Origin: Paenibacillus hamazuiensis
GTDB lineage: Bacteria; Bacillota; Bacilli; Paenibacillales; NBRC-103111
Assembly (NCBI RefSeq): GCF_023276405.1
Contig: NZ_JALRMO010000001.1
Coordinates: forward strand, 8,471,501 to 8,535,500
Length of the DNA stretch: 64,000 bases
Direction: 5' to 3'
Shown: piece after piece, positions 1 through 8,883 of the stretch
How positions within the stretch are numbered: the first letter of the stretch is position 1
Layout of the letters: the number at the start of each line of letters is the position of its first letter
Translations under genes and position numbers: made by a program
Notes under the pieces: generated by a model
Told to the model about the DNA's origin: nothing
What the model saw: the letters and a program-made list of their open reading frames with translations, nothing else
The model's database searches: none

Positions 1-486
1 AATGCTGCGCAGAAATCCGGACAAAATAAACGTTCCGAGCGGAACGGAGACCGCCGTATAAGGAAGAATCAGGCCGAGGTAGGAATCGGTAAGACGGATC
101 GTCTTGAAAATGGCGAAGTTCGGCAGCAGCGTGGCGTGAATCGGGATCATGATGCCGAGCAAAATGACGGCAAAGAAAAATCCTCTAAGCCTCCACTGCA
201 TGCGGGTAAACGCATAACCGAGAGACAGCGAAAAAAACACGGTGAGCGCAATCGTGACGGCGGATACGAGCACGCTGTTGAACAAGTATTTGGGAAATTT
301 CCCGTCCACCCAGGCGTTCACATAGTTCCTCCACTCCGGGGCATCGGGCCATTTTAAAATGCCGGACGAAAAGAAATCGTTGCTGTTTACAAAGGAAAAA
401 TCGATCAGCCAGATGAGCGGAAACAGCTGGCCGAAAGCGACGATCAGAAAGACGATCCAGGTGATCGTTTTTTGTCTCTTTTTCAT
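1..486 (-). CDS. Carbohydrate ABC transporter permease, MalG type (partial)
   Basis: This is the N-terminal part of an inner-membrane permease of a CUT1-type sugar ABC transporter; the gene continues past the left edge. About 162 residues are visible. A short basic N-terminus is followed by a membrane segment near residues 10-30, a periplasmic loop, then two or three more membrane segments. The reading stops just before the EAA loop that would contact the ATPase. The start is an ATG at 486 preceded by AGGAGGTGA at good spacing. It lies 12 bp downstream of the MalF-type permease at 499-1389, so the two are surely co-transcribed leftward after the binding protein at 2131-3522. No ATPase gene is visible, which fits CUT1 systems that share a common MsmX-type ATPase. 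Confidence 0.9.
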   Translation of the reverse strand, partial: MKKRQKTITWIVFLIVAFGQLFPLIWLIDFSFVNSNDFFSSGILKWPDAPEWRNYVNAWVDGKFPKYLFNSVLVSAVTIALTVFFSLSLGYAFTRMQWRLRGFFFAVILLGIMIPIHATLLPNFAIFKTIRLTDSYLGLILPYTAVSVPLGTFILSGFLRSI

Positions 487-498
487 GCGCGTCACCTC

Positions 499-1389
499 CT
501 AATACTCTGCCGCATCGCTGCGGATCAGTCTGTTGCTCAAATATGTGGCGAGCAGGCAGACGGCGATGAACAGGATGGAGATGGCGTTGGCGTAGCCGTA
601 CTCGCTCGCCGAGAACGCCTTGTTGTACAAATAAACGGCGAGAAATTGAGTTGCGTCACCGGGACCGCCGTTTGTGGTCAAAAACACCGTTTCCATCTGC
701 TTCAGCGCCGTAATCATCGCGAGTGTCACCTGCACTGCGATGACCGGGGACAATAGCGGCACGGTGATCCGCAGGTGCATCTTCAAGCCGGAAGCGCCGT
801 CCAGCTGCGCCGCTTCGTACAGATCGTCGGGAATGCCTTTGATGCCGGCATAATAAAACAGAAGCCCCCATCCGAAGCCGGACCAGATCAGGATGAACAG
901 CAATGAGACGAGCGCGGTGCTCGTATCGCCGAGCCAGGCGTGCTTCCACGCGCCGAGCCCCGCCATATCGAGCAGCTTGTTCAAGATGCCGAACGACGGG
1001 TCGAGAATCGTCAGCCACATTTTCGAAATGACGACTACGGAAATGACGCACGGGACGAAAAAGACCGTTCGGAAAAACTTCTCGGCTTTCCCGCCGAGTC
1101 TGTCCAGCAAAACGGCGAACAGGATGCAGACCGGATGCTGCAAAACGACATAACCGATCCCGAGCAGCACGGCGTTGAGCAGCGATTTCCAGAAGCGCGC
1201 GTCGTGAAAAAGCAGCTCCTTGAAGTTTTGCAGGCCGACCATACGGATTGGCGTGCCCGGTCCGAGCGTATCGGTGAGCGAATAAAACGCGCTGAGCACA
1301 ATCGGCGCGAGAAACGTAAGCACGAACAACAAGACGCCGGGAAAGACGAATACAAAGACGGCCAGCTTGTTGCTTAACACCTTTTGCAT
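499..1389 (-). CDS. Carbohydrate ABC transporter permease, MalF type
   Basis: This 296-residue permease is the partner of the MalG-type permease downstream. It has six predicted membrane segments, starting near residues 8-28, and an EAA-type cytoplasmic loop in the last third (IPDDLYEAAQLDGASG) that contacts the ATPase in this family. I chose the ATG at 1389 because GGAGTGG sits six bases upstream. A TTG fifteen bases earlier, which would add five residues, overlaps that ribosome binding site. Length is normal for the family. The gap of about 740 bp between it and its binding protein gene is unusually long and holds two hairpins and a composite repeat. The substrate cannot be told from sequence; the divergent YesM/YesN pair suggests a polysaccharide-derived oligosaccharide. 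Confidence 0.92.
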   Translation of the reverse strand: MQKVLSNKLAVFVFVFPGVLLFVLTFLAPIVLSAFYSLTDTLGPGTPIRMVGLQNFKELLFHDARFWKSLLNAVLLGIGYVVLQHPVCILFAVLLDRLGGKAEKFFRTVFFVPCVISVVVISKMWLTILDPSFGILNKLLDMAGLGAWKHAWLGDTSTALVSLLFILIWSGFGWGLLFYYAGIKGIPDDLYEAAQLDGASGLKMHLRITVPLLSPVIAVQVTLAMITALKQMETVFLTTNGGPGDATQFLAVYLYNKAFSASEYGYANAISILFIAVCLLATYLSNRLIRSDAAEY

Positions 1390-1418
1390 GATTTTCCACT
1401 CCAATCCTGTCGAACATA

Positions 1419-1447
1419 ATAAGGACAGGATGTTTCCCTGTCCTTAT
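1419..1447 (-). promoter_or_regulatory. Perfect 11-bp stem-loop before the permease gene
   Basis: ATAAGGACAGG at 1419-1429 is the exact reverse complement of CCTGTCCTTAT at 1437-1447, with a 7-nt loop. It lies about 30 bp upstream of the MalF-type permease start, inside the presumed transcript from the binding protein gene. In the leftward direction no T-tract follows, so it looks more like an mRNA-stabilising or processing hairpin, which is common between binding protein and permease genes, than a terminator. In the rightward direction a short T-run follows. Confidence 0.6.
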
Positions 1448-1603
1448 CGTGTTTTTTGATATGACACTGGCGTAAACGACGGTCGTAGAGCGTGCCCGGT
1501 GCAGTTTTTCCGCGATAGCCGAAAAACGTACCGGGCAACCGCGGGTCAGAGGCACTCACCCTCTTTCAACGTCACCGCTCCCAAAGTGAAGCGTGCCAGC
1601 ATA

Positions 1604-1631
1604 GGAATTATTGCTTAACAGCAATAATTCC
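1604..1631. promoter_or_regulatory. Perfect 12-bp hairpin with 4-nt loop
   Basis: GGAATTATTGCT and AGCAATAATTCC form a perfect 12-bp stem around the loop TAAC. No T-tract follows on either strand, so it is not a standard intrinsic terminator. It is the second hairpin in the 741-bp gap between the binding protein and permease genes. A run of ten C (1681-1690) lies a little further on. Confidence 0.5.
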
Positions 1632-1745
1632 ATGCCGGGCAGACGCGACCTGGCAGCGAGCTGAATCTCCCGGCGATCAGCCCCCCCCCCACGAGCGCCC
1701 CCTCCCGGCGGGCGAGTCCAGGTACCCGGGGCCCAATGCTAGGAT

Positions 1746-1933
1746 CATAGCGGAACTACGGTGCGCTATATCGGTCAATTTCGGACATTTTTGAAAATTA
1801 GCGGAACTCAGGTGATCTATTTGCCTGTTCGGCCGGTACAAACGCCATTTTCCACCGATTTAGCGCATCTCAGTTCCTCTATTTTTCCGAAGTGCCTATT
1901 TTTCCGAGGATAGCGAACGTAAGTTCCGCTATT
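1746..1933 (-). repeat. Composite four-unit repeat, family A, copy 1 (inverted)
   Basis: Four 22-nt units lie at 1748-1769 and 1799-1820 (forward, of the form TAGCGGAACT...CTAT) and at 1861-1882 and 1911-1932 (reverse, ...AGTTCC.CTAT). Unit starts are 51, 62 and 50 nt apart. The central spacer matches the reverse complement of the spacer in copy 2 (shared core TTTGTACCGG.CGAACAGGCAA), so this copy is inverted relative to copies 2-4. It sits between the binding protein and permease genes of one transporter operon. I see no open reading frame in it. Confidence 0.85.
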
Positions 1934-2130
1934 TTTAATAAGCAGCTTATTTTAGTAACCCGGTCTGTCAGGTCCGGGACCACGATCTATGCGAATTCGT
2001 TAAATGCTTTAACCTGGCAGCATTGCCCGGGCACCTCGGGAGCTTTGCGGAGCAAAGCTGGCTGCGGAAGCGAGGCCCTCCCAGGAGTAGGGATTACGAG
2101 GGGGAGGACCAGGGGGACCGGGGGCCCCCA

Positions 2131-3522
2131 TTACTTCTTCTGCTTCGCCGCGGCGGCCTGCAGATCGGCTACGAGCTGCTCCGGCGTGGACGTTCCGGCG
2201 AAAAACTTGCCGAACGCGTTTTGCGAATCGTCCTTGAAGCCCGGTGTGCCGTAGTCGATAAACGAAGCGCCCGGCGTGGAAGTGGCGTTTACGAGAATGT
2301 CCGTCAGCTGCTTCTGCACTTCGCTTTCCTTGCCGGTCAGCGCATATTTTTGTGCGGGCACGGCAGCCCCGGTATCCCAGGCCGCTTTGGCCCATTGATT
2401 CGCGCTCATCAGGTAATCGAAAAACTTCTTCGCTTCCTCCGGATGCTTGGAGGAAGCCGGCAGCGCGTAGCCGCCGCCGTTCCAGGCGAGCAGGTCGCTG
2501 TCCTTGCCTTTGCCGCCTTCGACGGTAGGGAACTTCATCACGCCGAGGTTACTGCGGAACGCTTCCGGCAGCTTGTCGTTCGTCGCCATGCCCGCTTCCC
2601 AGGAGCCCATGTACCACATCGCGGCTTTCCCTTGGGTGAACAGGTTTTGCGAAGCGCCGTAATCCGCCGCCATGTACGCGTCCTGGAACATTTTCACATC
2701 CATCAGCTGCTTCATCAGCTTCGCGGCTTGCAGGAAGCTGTCGTCCTGCGGAAACTGCTTCTTCTGATCGACGGCGTCGAGAATGGCCAGAGGATCGCCG
2801 CTTACCCGCTGCGCGATATTTTGGAACAACAGGCCGAAGCTCCACAGCTCCTTGCCGTTGGTGGACATCGGCACGATGCCTTTGGCGCGGAACGCTTTGG
2901 CCGCGTCGAGCAGCTCGTTATAGGTCGACGGCACCTTAACCCCGTTATCGGCAAACAGCTTTTTGTTGTAATAGATGACCTCGTAGTCGCTGTTCCGCGG
3001 CAGGCCGTACAGCTTTCCGCCGAACGTAAACGATTTGAACACGCCGGGAAGGAAATTGTATTTATCCCCTTCGTAATCTTTCGGATTCAGCTCCTTGACG
3101 TACTTCGCCTGAACGAGGGTGTTCAGATCGGCGCCGCCGTGCACCATCGTGATGTCGATCGGCTCGTTGGACGCCATATATGCTTTGAGCTTGTTTTTAA
3201 ACGGTTCGTCCGCCAAAGCTTCGACTTCGATTTTGACGTTCGGATTTTCCTTCATGTAGCTGTCGATGACGATCTGCTCGGCGAGCCCTTGTCCGGATTT
3301 GCGGTCCGGCAGGTTGGAGAAGAAGCGGAGCGTAACGGCACTTCCTTCTTTTTTATCGGATGCCGCCGGAGCGGGTGCCGTCTGCCCACCGCTGCCTGCA
3401 CTGCCGCTGCCGCCGCTATTGCCAGTGCCGCCGCCTCTGCTGCTGCATGCGGCGAGCGTGCCGATCATGGCGACGGAGGCGGTCAGAAGCGCGGCTTTTG
3501 CCAGTTTGTTTTTTTCGGTCAT
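2131..3522 (-). CDS. Extracellular sugar-binding lipoprotein of an ABC transporter
   Basis: This 463-residue solute-binding protein (SBP_bac_1-like family) would deliver a sugar to the permeases encoded downstream. A signal peptide ends in a lipobox with Cys26, followed by a glycine- and serine-rich linker, so it is anchored outside the membrane as a lipoprotein. The body has the usual family features, including an early VTLRFFSN-type strand. The start is the ATG at 3522, preceded by GGGGGAA; an upstream in-frame ATG at 3576 would add an 18-residue non-signal extension. It is transcribed leftward and divergent from the YesM/YesN genes at 3724-7145, which probably regulate it. The long gap to the permeases, with hairpins and a repeat, may reduce permease expression relative to the binding protein. 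Confidence 0.93.
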   Translation of the reverse strand: MTEKNKLAKAALLTASVAMIGTLAACSSRGGGTGNSGGSGSAGSGGQTAPAPAASDKKEGSAVTLRFFSNLPDRKSGQGLAEQIVIDSYMKENPNVKIEVEALADEPFKNKLKAYMASNEPIDITMVHGGADLNTLVQAKYVKELNPKDYEGDKYNFLPGVFKSFTFGGKLYGLPRNSDYEVIYYNKKLFADNGVKVPSTYNELLDAAKAFRAKGIVPMSTNGKELWSFGLLFQNIAQRVSGDPLAILDAVDQKKQFPQDDSFLQAAKLMKQLMDVKMFQDAYMAADYGASQNLFTQGKAAMWYMGSWEAGMATNDKLPEAFRSNLGVMKFPTVEGGKGKDSDLLAWNGGGYALPASSKHPEEAKKFFDYLMSANQWAKAAWDTGAAVPAQKYALTGKESEVQKQLTDILVNATSTPGASFIDYGTPGFKDDSQNAFGKFFAGTSTPEQLVADLQAAAAKQKK

Positions 3523-3723
3523 AGAAAGTTCCCCCATTTCAAAATATTGGATATCGTCGCAACCTGATTGGATCATAACAAAACGCGGGGAACCCGTCAG
3601 TAGAGAAAAGAAACGTAAAGTGGAAGTTTGTCGAATAACGGGCCGTATACGTTGATGCCGCGGCCAAACAAGGTTAGAATCGATGATGACGGACCATCAA
3701 GCTCAGATAAGGTAAGTGGGCGC

Positions 3724-5535
3724 ATGAGAAAATTTTATTTGAATCTTAGCGTGAAATACAAAATATTTATTTTGTTTTATTTGCTTGTCGTTGCGCTTTC
3801 GCTGACACTCGGGTATTACTCTTACCAAACGTCGAGCAATCAAATTATCGAGAAGGTAAGCATGACCAACACCGGGGTGATCAAGGAGATCGAAAACAAC
3901 ATCACCGGCATGCAGCGCAATATTTCGGACTGGGTGACCGTATTCAGCCTCGCTTCCGAAGTGCAGGCCGCTCTGATCGGCGACGGCCGTACGTCCGATC
4001 GTCTGGAATCGTCGCTTTATTCGGGGCCGACCGCCTCGATGATGAACCAGATGCTGTTCACGCGCAATTTCGACTATTTGGCGCTGTACGGCAAAGGTGC
4101 CTCCCCCATATTCCAGGAGGCTACGGACGGCAGCAGCGGGGCGGTCGGTCTGCCGCAAATCGAGTCCAGCCGTTTGTACGAAGCGGCGGCGAGACTGAAC
4201 GGCGCATCTTACTGGTTTCCGCTGACGGGCAGCAACAGCATGTTGATCCAGAATAACCGGAACGAGAAAATCGGCATGGCCCGGATTGTCCGCAGCATCC
4301 AGGACGGCAGCACGATCGGCTTTATTTTTATGGGCATTAACCACGAGACGATCCGGCAGCTGTATTTGAAAAACTTGTACGACGACCAGCACAGCATCAT
4401 TATCCTCGATGAAAACGGAATTCCTCTGCTGCAGGCCGGCAGGGAGATTGACGTCGCGGGAGCGTCCGATCCGGCGCTCGCGACGATACTGAAGCAGAAG
4501 GACCCGGGCTCGGCCGTGGCGTCCATCGGCAAGCAGCAGATGCTCATTTCCTACAGCGGAATCAACGAGAATGGCTGGCGCATTCTGTACGTCGTACCGC
4601 TGGCGCTGCTCACGCAGGAGCTCAGCTCGATCAAAGTGTTTGTGATCGCGATGATTTTGGCCTGCCTGCTGCTGAGCGTGCCGCTGATGATGATCCTGAC
4701 GTCGATTTTGACCGCTCCTCTCAAAACGCTGCTCGCTTCCATGAAAAGGTTCCAGAACGGCCATTTCGACGAGCGGGTGGAAATCAAATACCGGGATGAA
4801 ATCGGCGAGCTCAGCCGCGGCTACAACAGCATGGTCAAAAACATCAAAGACCTGGTGAACGACGTGTACGTGCTTCAGCTAAGGGAGAAGGAAGCGGAAC
4901 TCAAGGCGCTGCAATCGCAAATCAATCCGCATTTTCTGTACAATACGCTGGATACGATTTTTTGGGAGGCCGAGGCGGCGGGGCAAAGCCGGATCAGCGA
5001 AATGATCGTCAATCTGTCGCGGCTCTTCCGCCTCAGCCTCAATCGCGGCAAGAGCTTTACGAATGTGGGCAAAGAAAAAGAGATGCTCGGGCTGTATTTG
5101 TCGCTCCAAAAAATGCGGTTCAAAGATTTGCTGCAGTACCGGATCGACATACCGGACGAGATGGGTGGTTTTGTCATGATGAAGCTGGTGCTGCAGCCGT
5201 TTGTGGAAAATGCGCTCGTTCACGGAATCGAAAGGAAACGCGGAGGCGGGAGCGTCACGGTCACCGGCGCTCTGGAAGGGAACTCGCTGCATTTTGTCAT
5301 CGAAGATACCGGGGCCGGCATGGACGAAATGGCGGTGAAGCGCATTTTGGAGCCCGAGACTGACGGCGATATCAATACGTCCCGGGAAACGGGCGGCTAC
5401 GCCATCCGGAACGTGAACGCCAGACTGCGCCATTATTACAAGGACAACTATGAAATTCGCTATGACAGCAAACCCGGGCAGGGGACGAGAGTGGAGCTGA
5501 CGCTCCCCGCCATTCCCGATACCCAGGAGGGATAA
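3724..5535 (+). CDS. Sensor histidine kinase, YesM type
   Basis: This 603-residue membrane kinase probably senses a sugar or the state of the adjacent transporter and phosphorylates the regulator encoded 5 bp downstream. Order of parts: membrane segment near residues 14-34, an extracellular sensor of about 240 residues, a second membrane segment near 278-300, a HAMP linker, then a His_kinase domain with NPHFLYNT (His403) and an ATPase domain with LQPFVENA and EDTGAGMD. The HisKA type with H in PHFLYN is typical of the LytS/YesM class. The start is uncertain: the ATG at 3724 has a weak AAGG upstream, and an in-frame ATG at 3655 would add 23 residues without a membrane segment or better ribosome site. 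It is divergent from the binding protein gene. Confidence 0.92.
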   Translation: MRKFYLNLSVKYKIFILFYLLVVALSLTLGYYSYQTSSNQIIEKVSMTNTGVIKEIENNITGMQRNISDWVTVFSLASEVQAALIGDGRTSDRLESSLYSGPTASMMNQMLFTRNFDYLALYGKGASPIFQEATDGSSGAVGLPQIESSRLYEAAARLNGASYWFPLTGSNSMLIQNNRNEKIGMARIVRSIQDGSTIGFIFMGINHETIRQLYLKNLYDDQHSIIILDENGIPLLQAGREIDVAGASDPALATILKQKDPGSAVASIGKQQMLISYSGINENGWRILYVVPLALLTQELSSIKVFVIAMILACLLLSVPLMMILTSILTAPLKTLLASMKRFQNGHFDERVEIKYRDEIGELSRGYNSMVKNIKDLVNDVYVLQLREKEAELKALQSQINPHFLYNTLDTIFWEAEAAGQSRISEMIVNLSRLFRLSLNRGKSFTNVGKEKEMLGLYLSLQKMRFKDLLQYRIDIPDEMGGFVMMKLVLQPFVENALVHGIERKRGGGSVTVTGALEGNSLHFVIEDTGAGMDEMAVKRILEPETDGDINTSRETGGYAIRNVNARLRHYYKDNYEIRYDSKPGQGTRVELTLPAIPDTQEG

Positions 5536-5540
5536 CGAAC

Positions 5541-7145
5541 ATGATCCAATTGATGATCGTCGACGATGAGGAGCGGGCGCGCGCCGGCATTCGCACGTTG
5601 ATCGATTGGGGCAAGCACGGGATATCCATCGCCGCCGAGGCGCGGGACGGCGTCGAAGCGCTCGAGCTGCTGCAGCGGCACAAGGTGGACATCCTGCTGA
5701 CCGACATCCGCATGCCGGAGATGGACGGGCTCGCCTTGATCGAGCGTGCCGCCCGGCAGTACCCGCATATAAAAAGCGTCATTATGAGCGGATACGACGA
5801 ATTTGCCTATGCGAAGAAAGCGATGGCTCTCGGAGCGAGCGACTACCTGCTCAAGCCGAGCCGGACCCAGGAGATTTTGGATACGATCCTGAAGCTGGCC
5901 GCCGTGATTGAAAATGAGAGGAATCAGGAGAAAACGCTGGAGCAGCTGAAGGCGGGATTCAGAGAAAGCTTTCCGCTGCTGAAGGAGAAGACGTTAAGCC
6001 GGCTCGTGATGACGGATAACCCGCCGTATGACCGCCTGCTGTCCAATCTTCGGATCAACGGCCTGGAGTTTCCGTTTATGTTTTTCGGCGCGATGGTGCT
6101 GCAAATCGATCATTTCCACGGCCTGCTGCAAACATACAGCCACGAAGACATCGAGCTGTACAAATACGGCTTGAAAAACATAGCGGAGGAAACGATGTCC
6201 GCCGGCTTCCGCTGCGCCGCCTTCGAGCAGCAGGATGACGTCGTGGTTATCGTCAATGCCGGGGAATGGATCGGGACGGAGGCGCTCATCCCATACGCGG
6301 AGGCGATTCAAAGAAACATCCGGCAGTATTTGAAGTTCACCGTTTCGATCGGCATCGGAAGCTTCGAGGCGTCCATCTCCCATCTGAGAGCTTCTTACCG
6401 GGAAGCGGTCAAGGCGCTCAACGCCCGTTACTACATCGGCTCCGCCAAAATCGTCGATTATACGGAGTCGGTCGATGACGATCCGGACCAGTCGTCGTAT
6501 CCGCTGGTGCAGGAGAAAGCGATTTTGCAGGCCGTCGTCCAGGGAGACCGCGATGCGATACTCGGCCGGTTAGAGGAATTTCACGATGCGCTGAAGCCGG
6601 ACAGCAGCTCCAAAGAGCATATTTTAAAATCGACGGTCGCCCTCGTTTTTACGTTGTACCGGTTTTGCGTGGAAAAAAACTTGAACACGAGCTCCGTGTT
6701 CGGGCACGATTTGACGGGGCTGGCCGCTGTATTGTCGCAATCCAGCCTGGAGTATATCCGCAGCCTGCTGGCCGGCACGGTGCTTGAGATCTCCGCGGAG
6801 CTGAACGCGAAGAAAAACCGCAACAAGCTGTTCCAGACGGCGCTCGAATATATCGGGCGAAACTTCCATAAAGATATAAGCCGGGAGACGGTCGCGCGCG
6901 AGGTGTTCATTACGCCGGGGTATTTGAGCCTGCTGTTCAAGCAGGAGATGAAAACGAGTTTCCTCGATTATTTGCACCAGATTCGGATCGAACGCGCCTG
7001 CGAACGTCTCCGCGACCGCAGCTTGAAGCTGAGCGACATCGCTCATGACGTAGGGTATACCGACGAGAAATATTTTTTTCAAGTGTTCAAAAAGTACACC
7101 GGCATGACGCCAAGCCAATACAGGAACAATCTTGGCGATGCGTGA
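5541..7145 (+). CDS. Response regulator with AraC-type DNA-binding domain, YesN type
   Basis: This 534-residue cytoplasmic transcription factor is the partner of the kinase just upstream; CAGGAGG overlaps the end of that gene. The receiver domain occupies about residues 1-120 with Asp8/Asp9 and phosphoacceptor Asp55 in LLTDIRMPEMDG, and a lysine in LLKPSRT. A long middle segment of weak conservation follows, then two helix-turn-helix motifs near residues 430-530, ending in the family signature around YFFQVFKKYTGMTPSQYR. It most likely activates the divergent transporter operon. A composite repeat follows between its stop and the convergent MarR gene. Confidence 0.94.
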   Translation: MIQLMIVDDEERARAGIRTLIDWGKHGISIAAEARDGVEALELLQRHKVDILLTDIRMPEMDGLALIERAARQYPHIKSVIMSGYDEFAYAKKAMALGASDYLLKPSRTQEILDTILKLAAVIENERNQEKTLEQLKAGFRESFPLLKEKTLSRLVMTDNPPYDRLLSNLRINGLEFPFMFFGAMVLQIDHFHGLLQTYSHEDIELYKYGLKNIAEETMSAGFRCAAFEQQDDVVVIVNAGEWIGTEALIPYAEAIQRNIRQYLKFTVSIGIGSFEASISHLRASYREAVKALNARYYIGSAKIVDYTESVDDDPDQSSYPLVQEKAILQAVVQGDRDAILGRLEEFHDALKPDSSSKEHILKSTVALVFTLYRFCVEKNLNTSSVFGHDLTGLAAVLSQSSLEYIRSLLAGTVLEISAELNAKKNRNKLFQTALEYIGRNFHKDISRETVAREVFITPGYLSLLFKQEMKTSFLDYLHQIRIERACERLRDRSLKLSDIAHDVGYTDEKYFFQVFKKYTGMTPSQYRNNLGDA

Positions 7146-7182
7146 CGGGCTACATGTCCAAGCCGGCAAGCGTCTGTAAAAA

Positions 7183-7367
7183 TAGCGGAACTCACGTTCA
7201 CTATTCCCCGAAAAATAGCTGCACCGGAAAAATAGAGGAACTGAGATGCGCTAAAACGGTTGAAAACGGCATTTGTACCGGACGAACAGGCAAATAGAGC
7301 ACCTGGGTTCCGCTAATTCTCAAAAATATCCGAAACGGACCGATTTAGCGCACCATAATTCCTCTAT
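7183..7367 (+). repeat. Composite four-unit repeat, family A, copy 2
   Basis: Units at 7183-7204 and 7233-7254 are forward (TAG.GGAACT...CTA) and units at 7295-7316 and 7346-7367 are reverse. Starts are 50, 62 and 51 nt apart. The element fills most of the gap between the convergent yesN-like and marR-like genes. The central spacer shares the TTTGTACCGG.CGAACAGGCAA core with copy 1. No coding potential is seen. Confidence 0.87.
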
Positions 7368-7441
7368 GGTCCCGTTTAACCGACAATATTGCGCCCCATG
7401 CTTCCGAAGCCTGGGTGCCCCCAGCGGGAGGAATGGCCGAT

Positions 7442-7879
7442 TCAATGATGCTTGAAATGGATTTGCTTCATGATGCCGAGCAGCAAACGAATGCTTGCTT
7501 CCATCTGCTCCATCTGCTGTCCGGGGACGTGCTCCAAAATTTGCGCGCAGTTTTCAACCATTTTCCGATGACTTTGCTGCAGAACGGTCCGCCCTTTTTC
7601 CGAAAGCCGGATCAGCACTTCTCTGCGGTTTTCGGGATTGAGACTGCGGTCGACGAGCCCGTTTTTCACAAGCGGGTCGAGCGTTCGGGTCAGCGTGGAG
7701 GGCTCTACGCCCAAACGGCCCGCCAAATCGCCGTTTCTGAAAACTTGGGTGCCGATCTCCATAACAATATGCACTTGTCTGGGGGTAAGCCCCTCAATAA
7801 ATGATTTGTCGGAACCGCCTAACAAAGTCGACTTGATTAATATTTCATTGATCAATTCAGCCAATATTTCCGGATTCAT
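7442..7879 (-). CDS. MarR family transcriptional regulator
   Basis: This 145-residue protein is a winged-helix DNA-binding regulator of the MarR type, which usually represses efflux or stress genes and responds to small phenolic or oxidant ligands. The recognition region reads RNGDLAGRLGVEPSTLTRTLDPLVKNGLV, followed by a wing with NRREVLIRLSEKG, both typical. I chose the ATG at 7879, with GGGTGA upstream; a TTG at 7921 would add 14 residues. The family is usually about 140-150 residues, which fits. The target is unknown. The RND efflux operon to the right has its own TetR, so a link to it is only possible. A perfect palindrome at 8005-8018 upstream could be its operator. Confidence 0.88.
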   Translation of the reverse strand: MNPEILAELINEILIKSTLLGGSDKSFIEGLTPRQVHIVMEIGTQVFRNGDLAGRLGVEPSTLTRTLDPLVKNGLVDRSLNPENRREVLIRLSEKGRTVLQQSHRKMVENCAQILEHVPGQQMEQMEASIRLLLGIMKQIHFKHH

Positions 7880-8004
7880 GCGTTCACCCGAGCTTTTGAA
7901 AAATTCGTAAGCGTATATCAAAGTATAACAAAGTATGTCCCAAAACGATAGAGATGCTTCGGACCGGTTCGATCGAGTTGACAGCCGCGTGAAAACGAAT
8001 ATAA

Positions 8005-8018
8005 TTGTATTTATACAA
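8005..8018. promoter_or_regulatory. Palindrome TTGTATTTATACAA
   Basis: TTGTAT and ATACAA are perfect arms around a TT centre. It lies in the gap between the MarR gene and the TetR gene, 126 bp from the MarR start. The size and AT-rich symmetry resemble MarR-type operators, but the link is inference. The rest of the gap 7880-8219 holds only AT-rich promoter-like sequence. Confidence 0.35.
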
Positions 8019-8219
8019 CAGTTGCAATTTTGAATATATCTGGCTGACTAATGGTAACGGACTTCAGCGCCATTATAATGAGAAAATCATCCGTTTGCGC
8101 GTATTTCGGTTAAGAGCGTCCCCCGGTTCGTTAGCCATATTAATAGAAATGCCGGATTGTTCTACTGCTATCCAGAGATCTTGAAAAAAATGCCAGCGTA
8201 TGCTACGATGTGAGAAAAA

Positions 8220-8237
8220 TGACTGACGAGTCAGTCA
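8220..8237. promoter_or_regulatory. Operator-like palindrome 1 of tetR-RND operon
   Basis: TGACTGACGAGTCAGTCA has perfect 8-bp arms around a 2-bp centre. Together with the matching site at 8250-8267 it is the obvious binding site for the TetR protein encoded just downstream. TGACTGA...TCAGTCA arms are common in operators of this regulator class. Confidence 0.8.
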
Positions 8238-8249
8238 CTAACCTAAAAA

Positions 8250-8267
8250 TGACTGATTGATCAGTCA
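8250..8267. promoter_or_regulatory. Operator-like palindrome 2 of tetR-RND operon
   Basis: TGACTGATTGATCAGTCA again has perfect 8-bp arms. Its start is exactly 30 bp from that of the first site, close to three helical turns, so two dimers would bind the same DNA face. It ends 25 bp before the TetR start codon and just before the ribosome binding site, so it covers the early transcript. Confidence 0.8.
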
Positions 8268-8292
8268 GATCGAGAATTCGGAGGGTTCATGG

Positions 8293-8883
8293 ATGGGAGA
8301 AGAGAAACGGGACAGATTGATTGCGGCTGCCTTAAAGCTGCTGGAGGTGCAGGGCTACCACAACACGAAGGTATCGGATATCGTGCAGGAGGCCGGTGTC
8401 GCGCAAGGGACGTTTTATCTTTATTTTAAAAGCAAAGAAGACCTGTTCCGCAGCATTGCCGAGTCGTGCCTCGGTGAGATCGTCTCGATGCTCGAGCGGG
8501 AAGACGCCGATCCGTGCGAAGATGACGGTATGTACCGGATGATCACCGACATCCTCAAGGTATATGCCCACAACCGCTCGATTATTCGCATCATTTCCAA
8601 GCACGGCAACGCTTCGAACGAGCTTCACGACATCATGGACCATTTTTATTTCAGGCTGATGACGTCGATCAAGAACAAGCTGATCCGCTTTAACGTATAC
8701 CCGGACTTTACCGACGAGGAACTGGAGATCGCGGCATATGCGAAAATCGGCAAGGTCGAGGCGGTAGCTTACCAATGGTTTATCATCAAGGACAGAGGGC
8801 TGGATGAAGTGGATAAAATCGCCCGCGTCATCGTTGATTTGCAGCCGGATTGCCTTCCGCCGAAAGGAGGGGAATCGCCGTGA
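8293..8883 (+). CDS. TetR family transcriptional regulator of RND efflux operon
   Basis: This 196-residue repressor has an N-terminal helix-turn-helix near residues 28-48 (VSDIVQEAGVAQGTFYLYFKSKEDLF), the hallmark of the TetR family, and a helical ligand-binding domain. The start is the ATG at 8293, seven bases after GGAGGG; an ATG at 8257 lies inside the operator and is not used here. The stop overlaps the start of the RND gene by four bases (GTGA), so the two are translationally coupled. Two palindromes immediately upstream indicate autoregulation and control of the pump. The effector is unknown; such regulators usually bind the pump's own substrates. Confidence 0.93.
   Translation: MGEEKRDRLIAAALKLLEVQGYHNTKVSDIVQEAGVAQGTFYLYFKSKEDLFRSIAESCLGEIVSMLEREDADPCEDDGMYRMITDILKVYAHNRSIIRIISKHGNASNELHDIMDHFYFRLMTSIKNKLIRFNVYPDFTDEELEIAAYAKIGKVEAVAYQWFIIKDRGLDEVDKIARVIVDLQPDCLPPKGGESP

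Noticed and set aside
2023-3567. 514-residue rightward frame
   Set aside because: It is antisense to the binding protein gene at 2131-3522, has arginine-rich composition typical of GC-rich shadow frames and no ribosome site.
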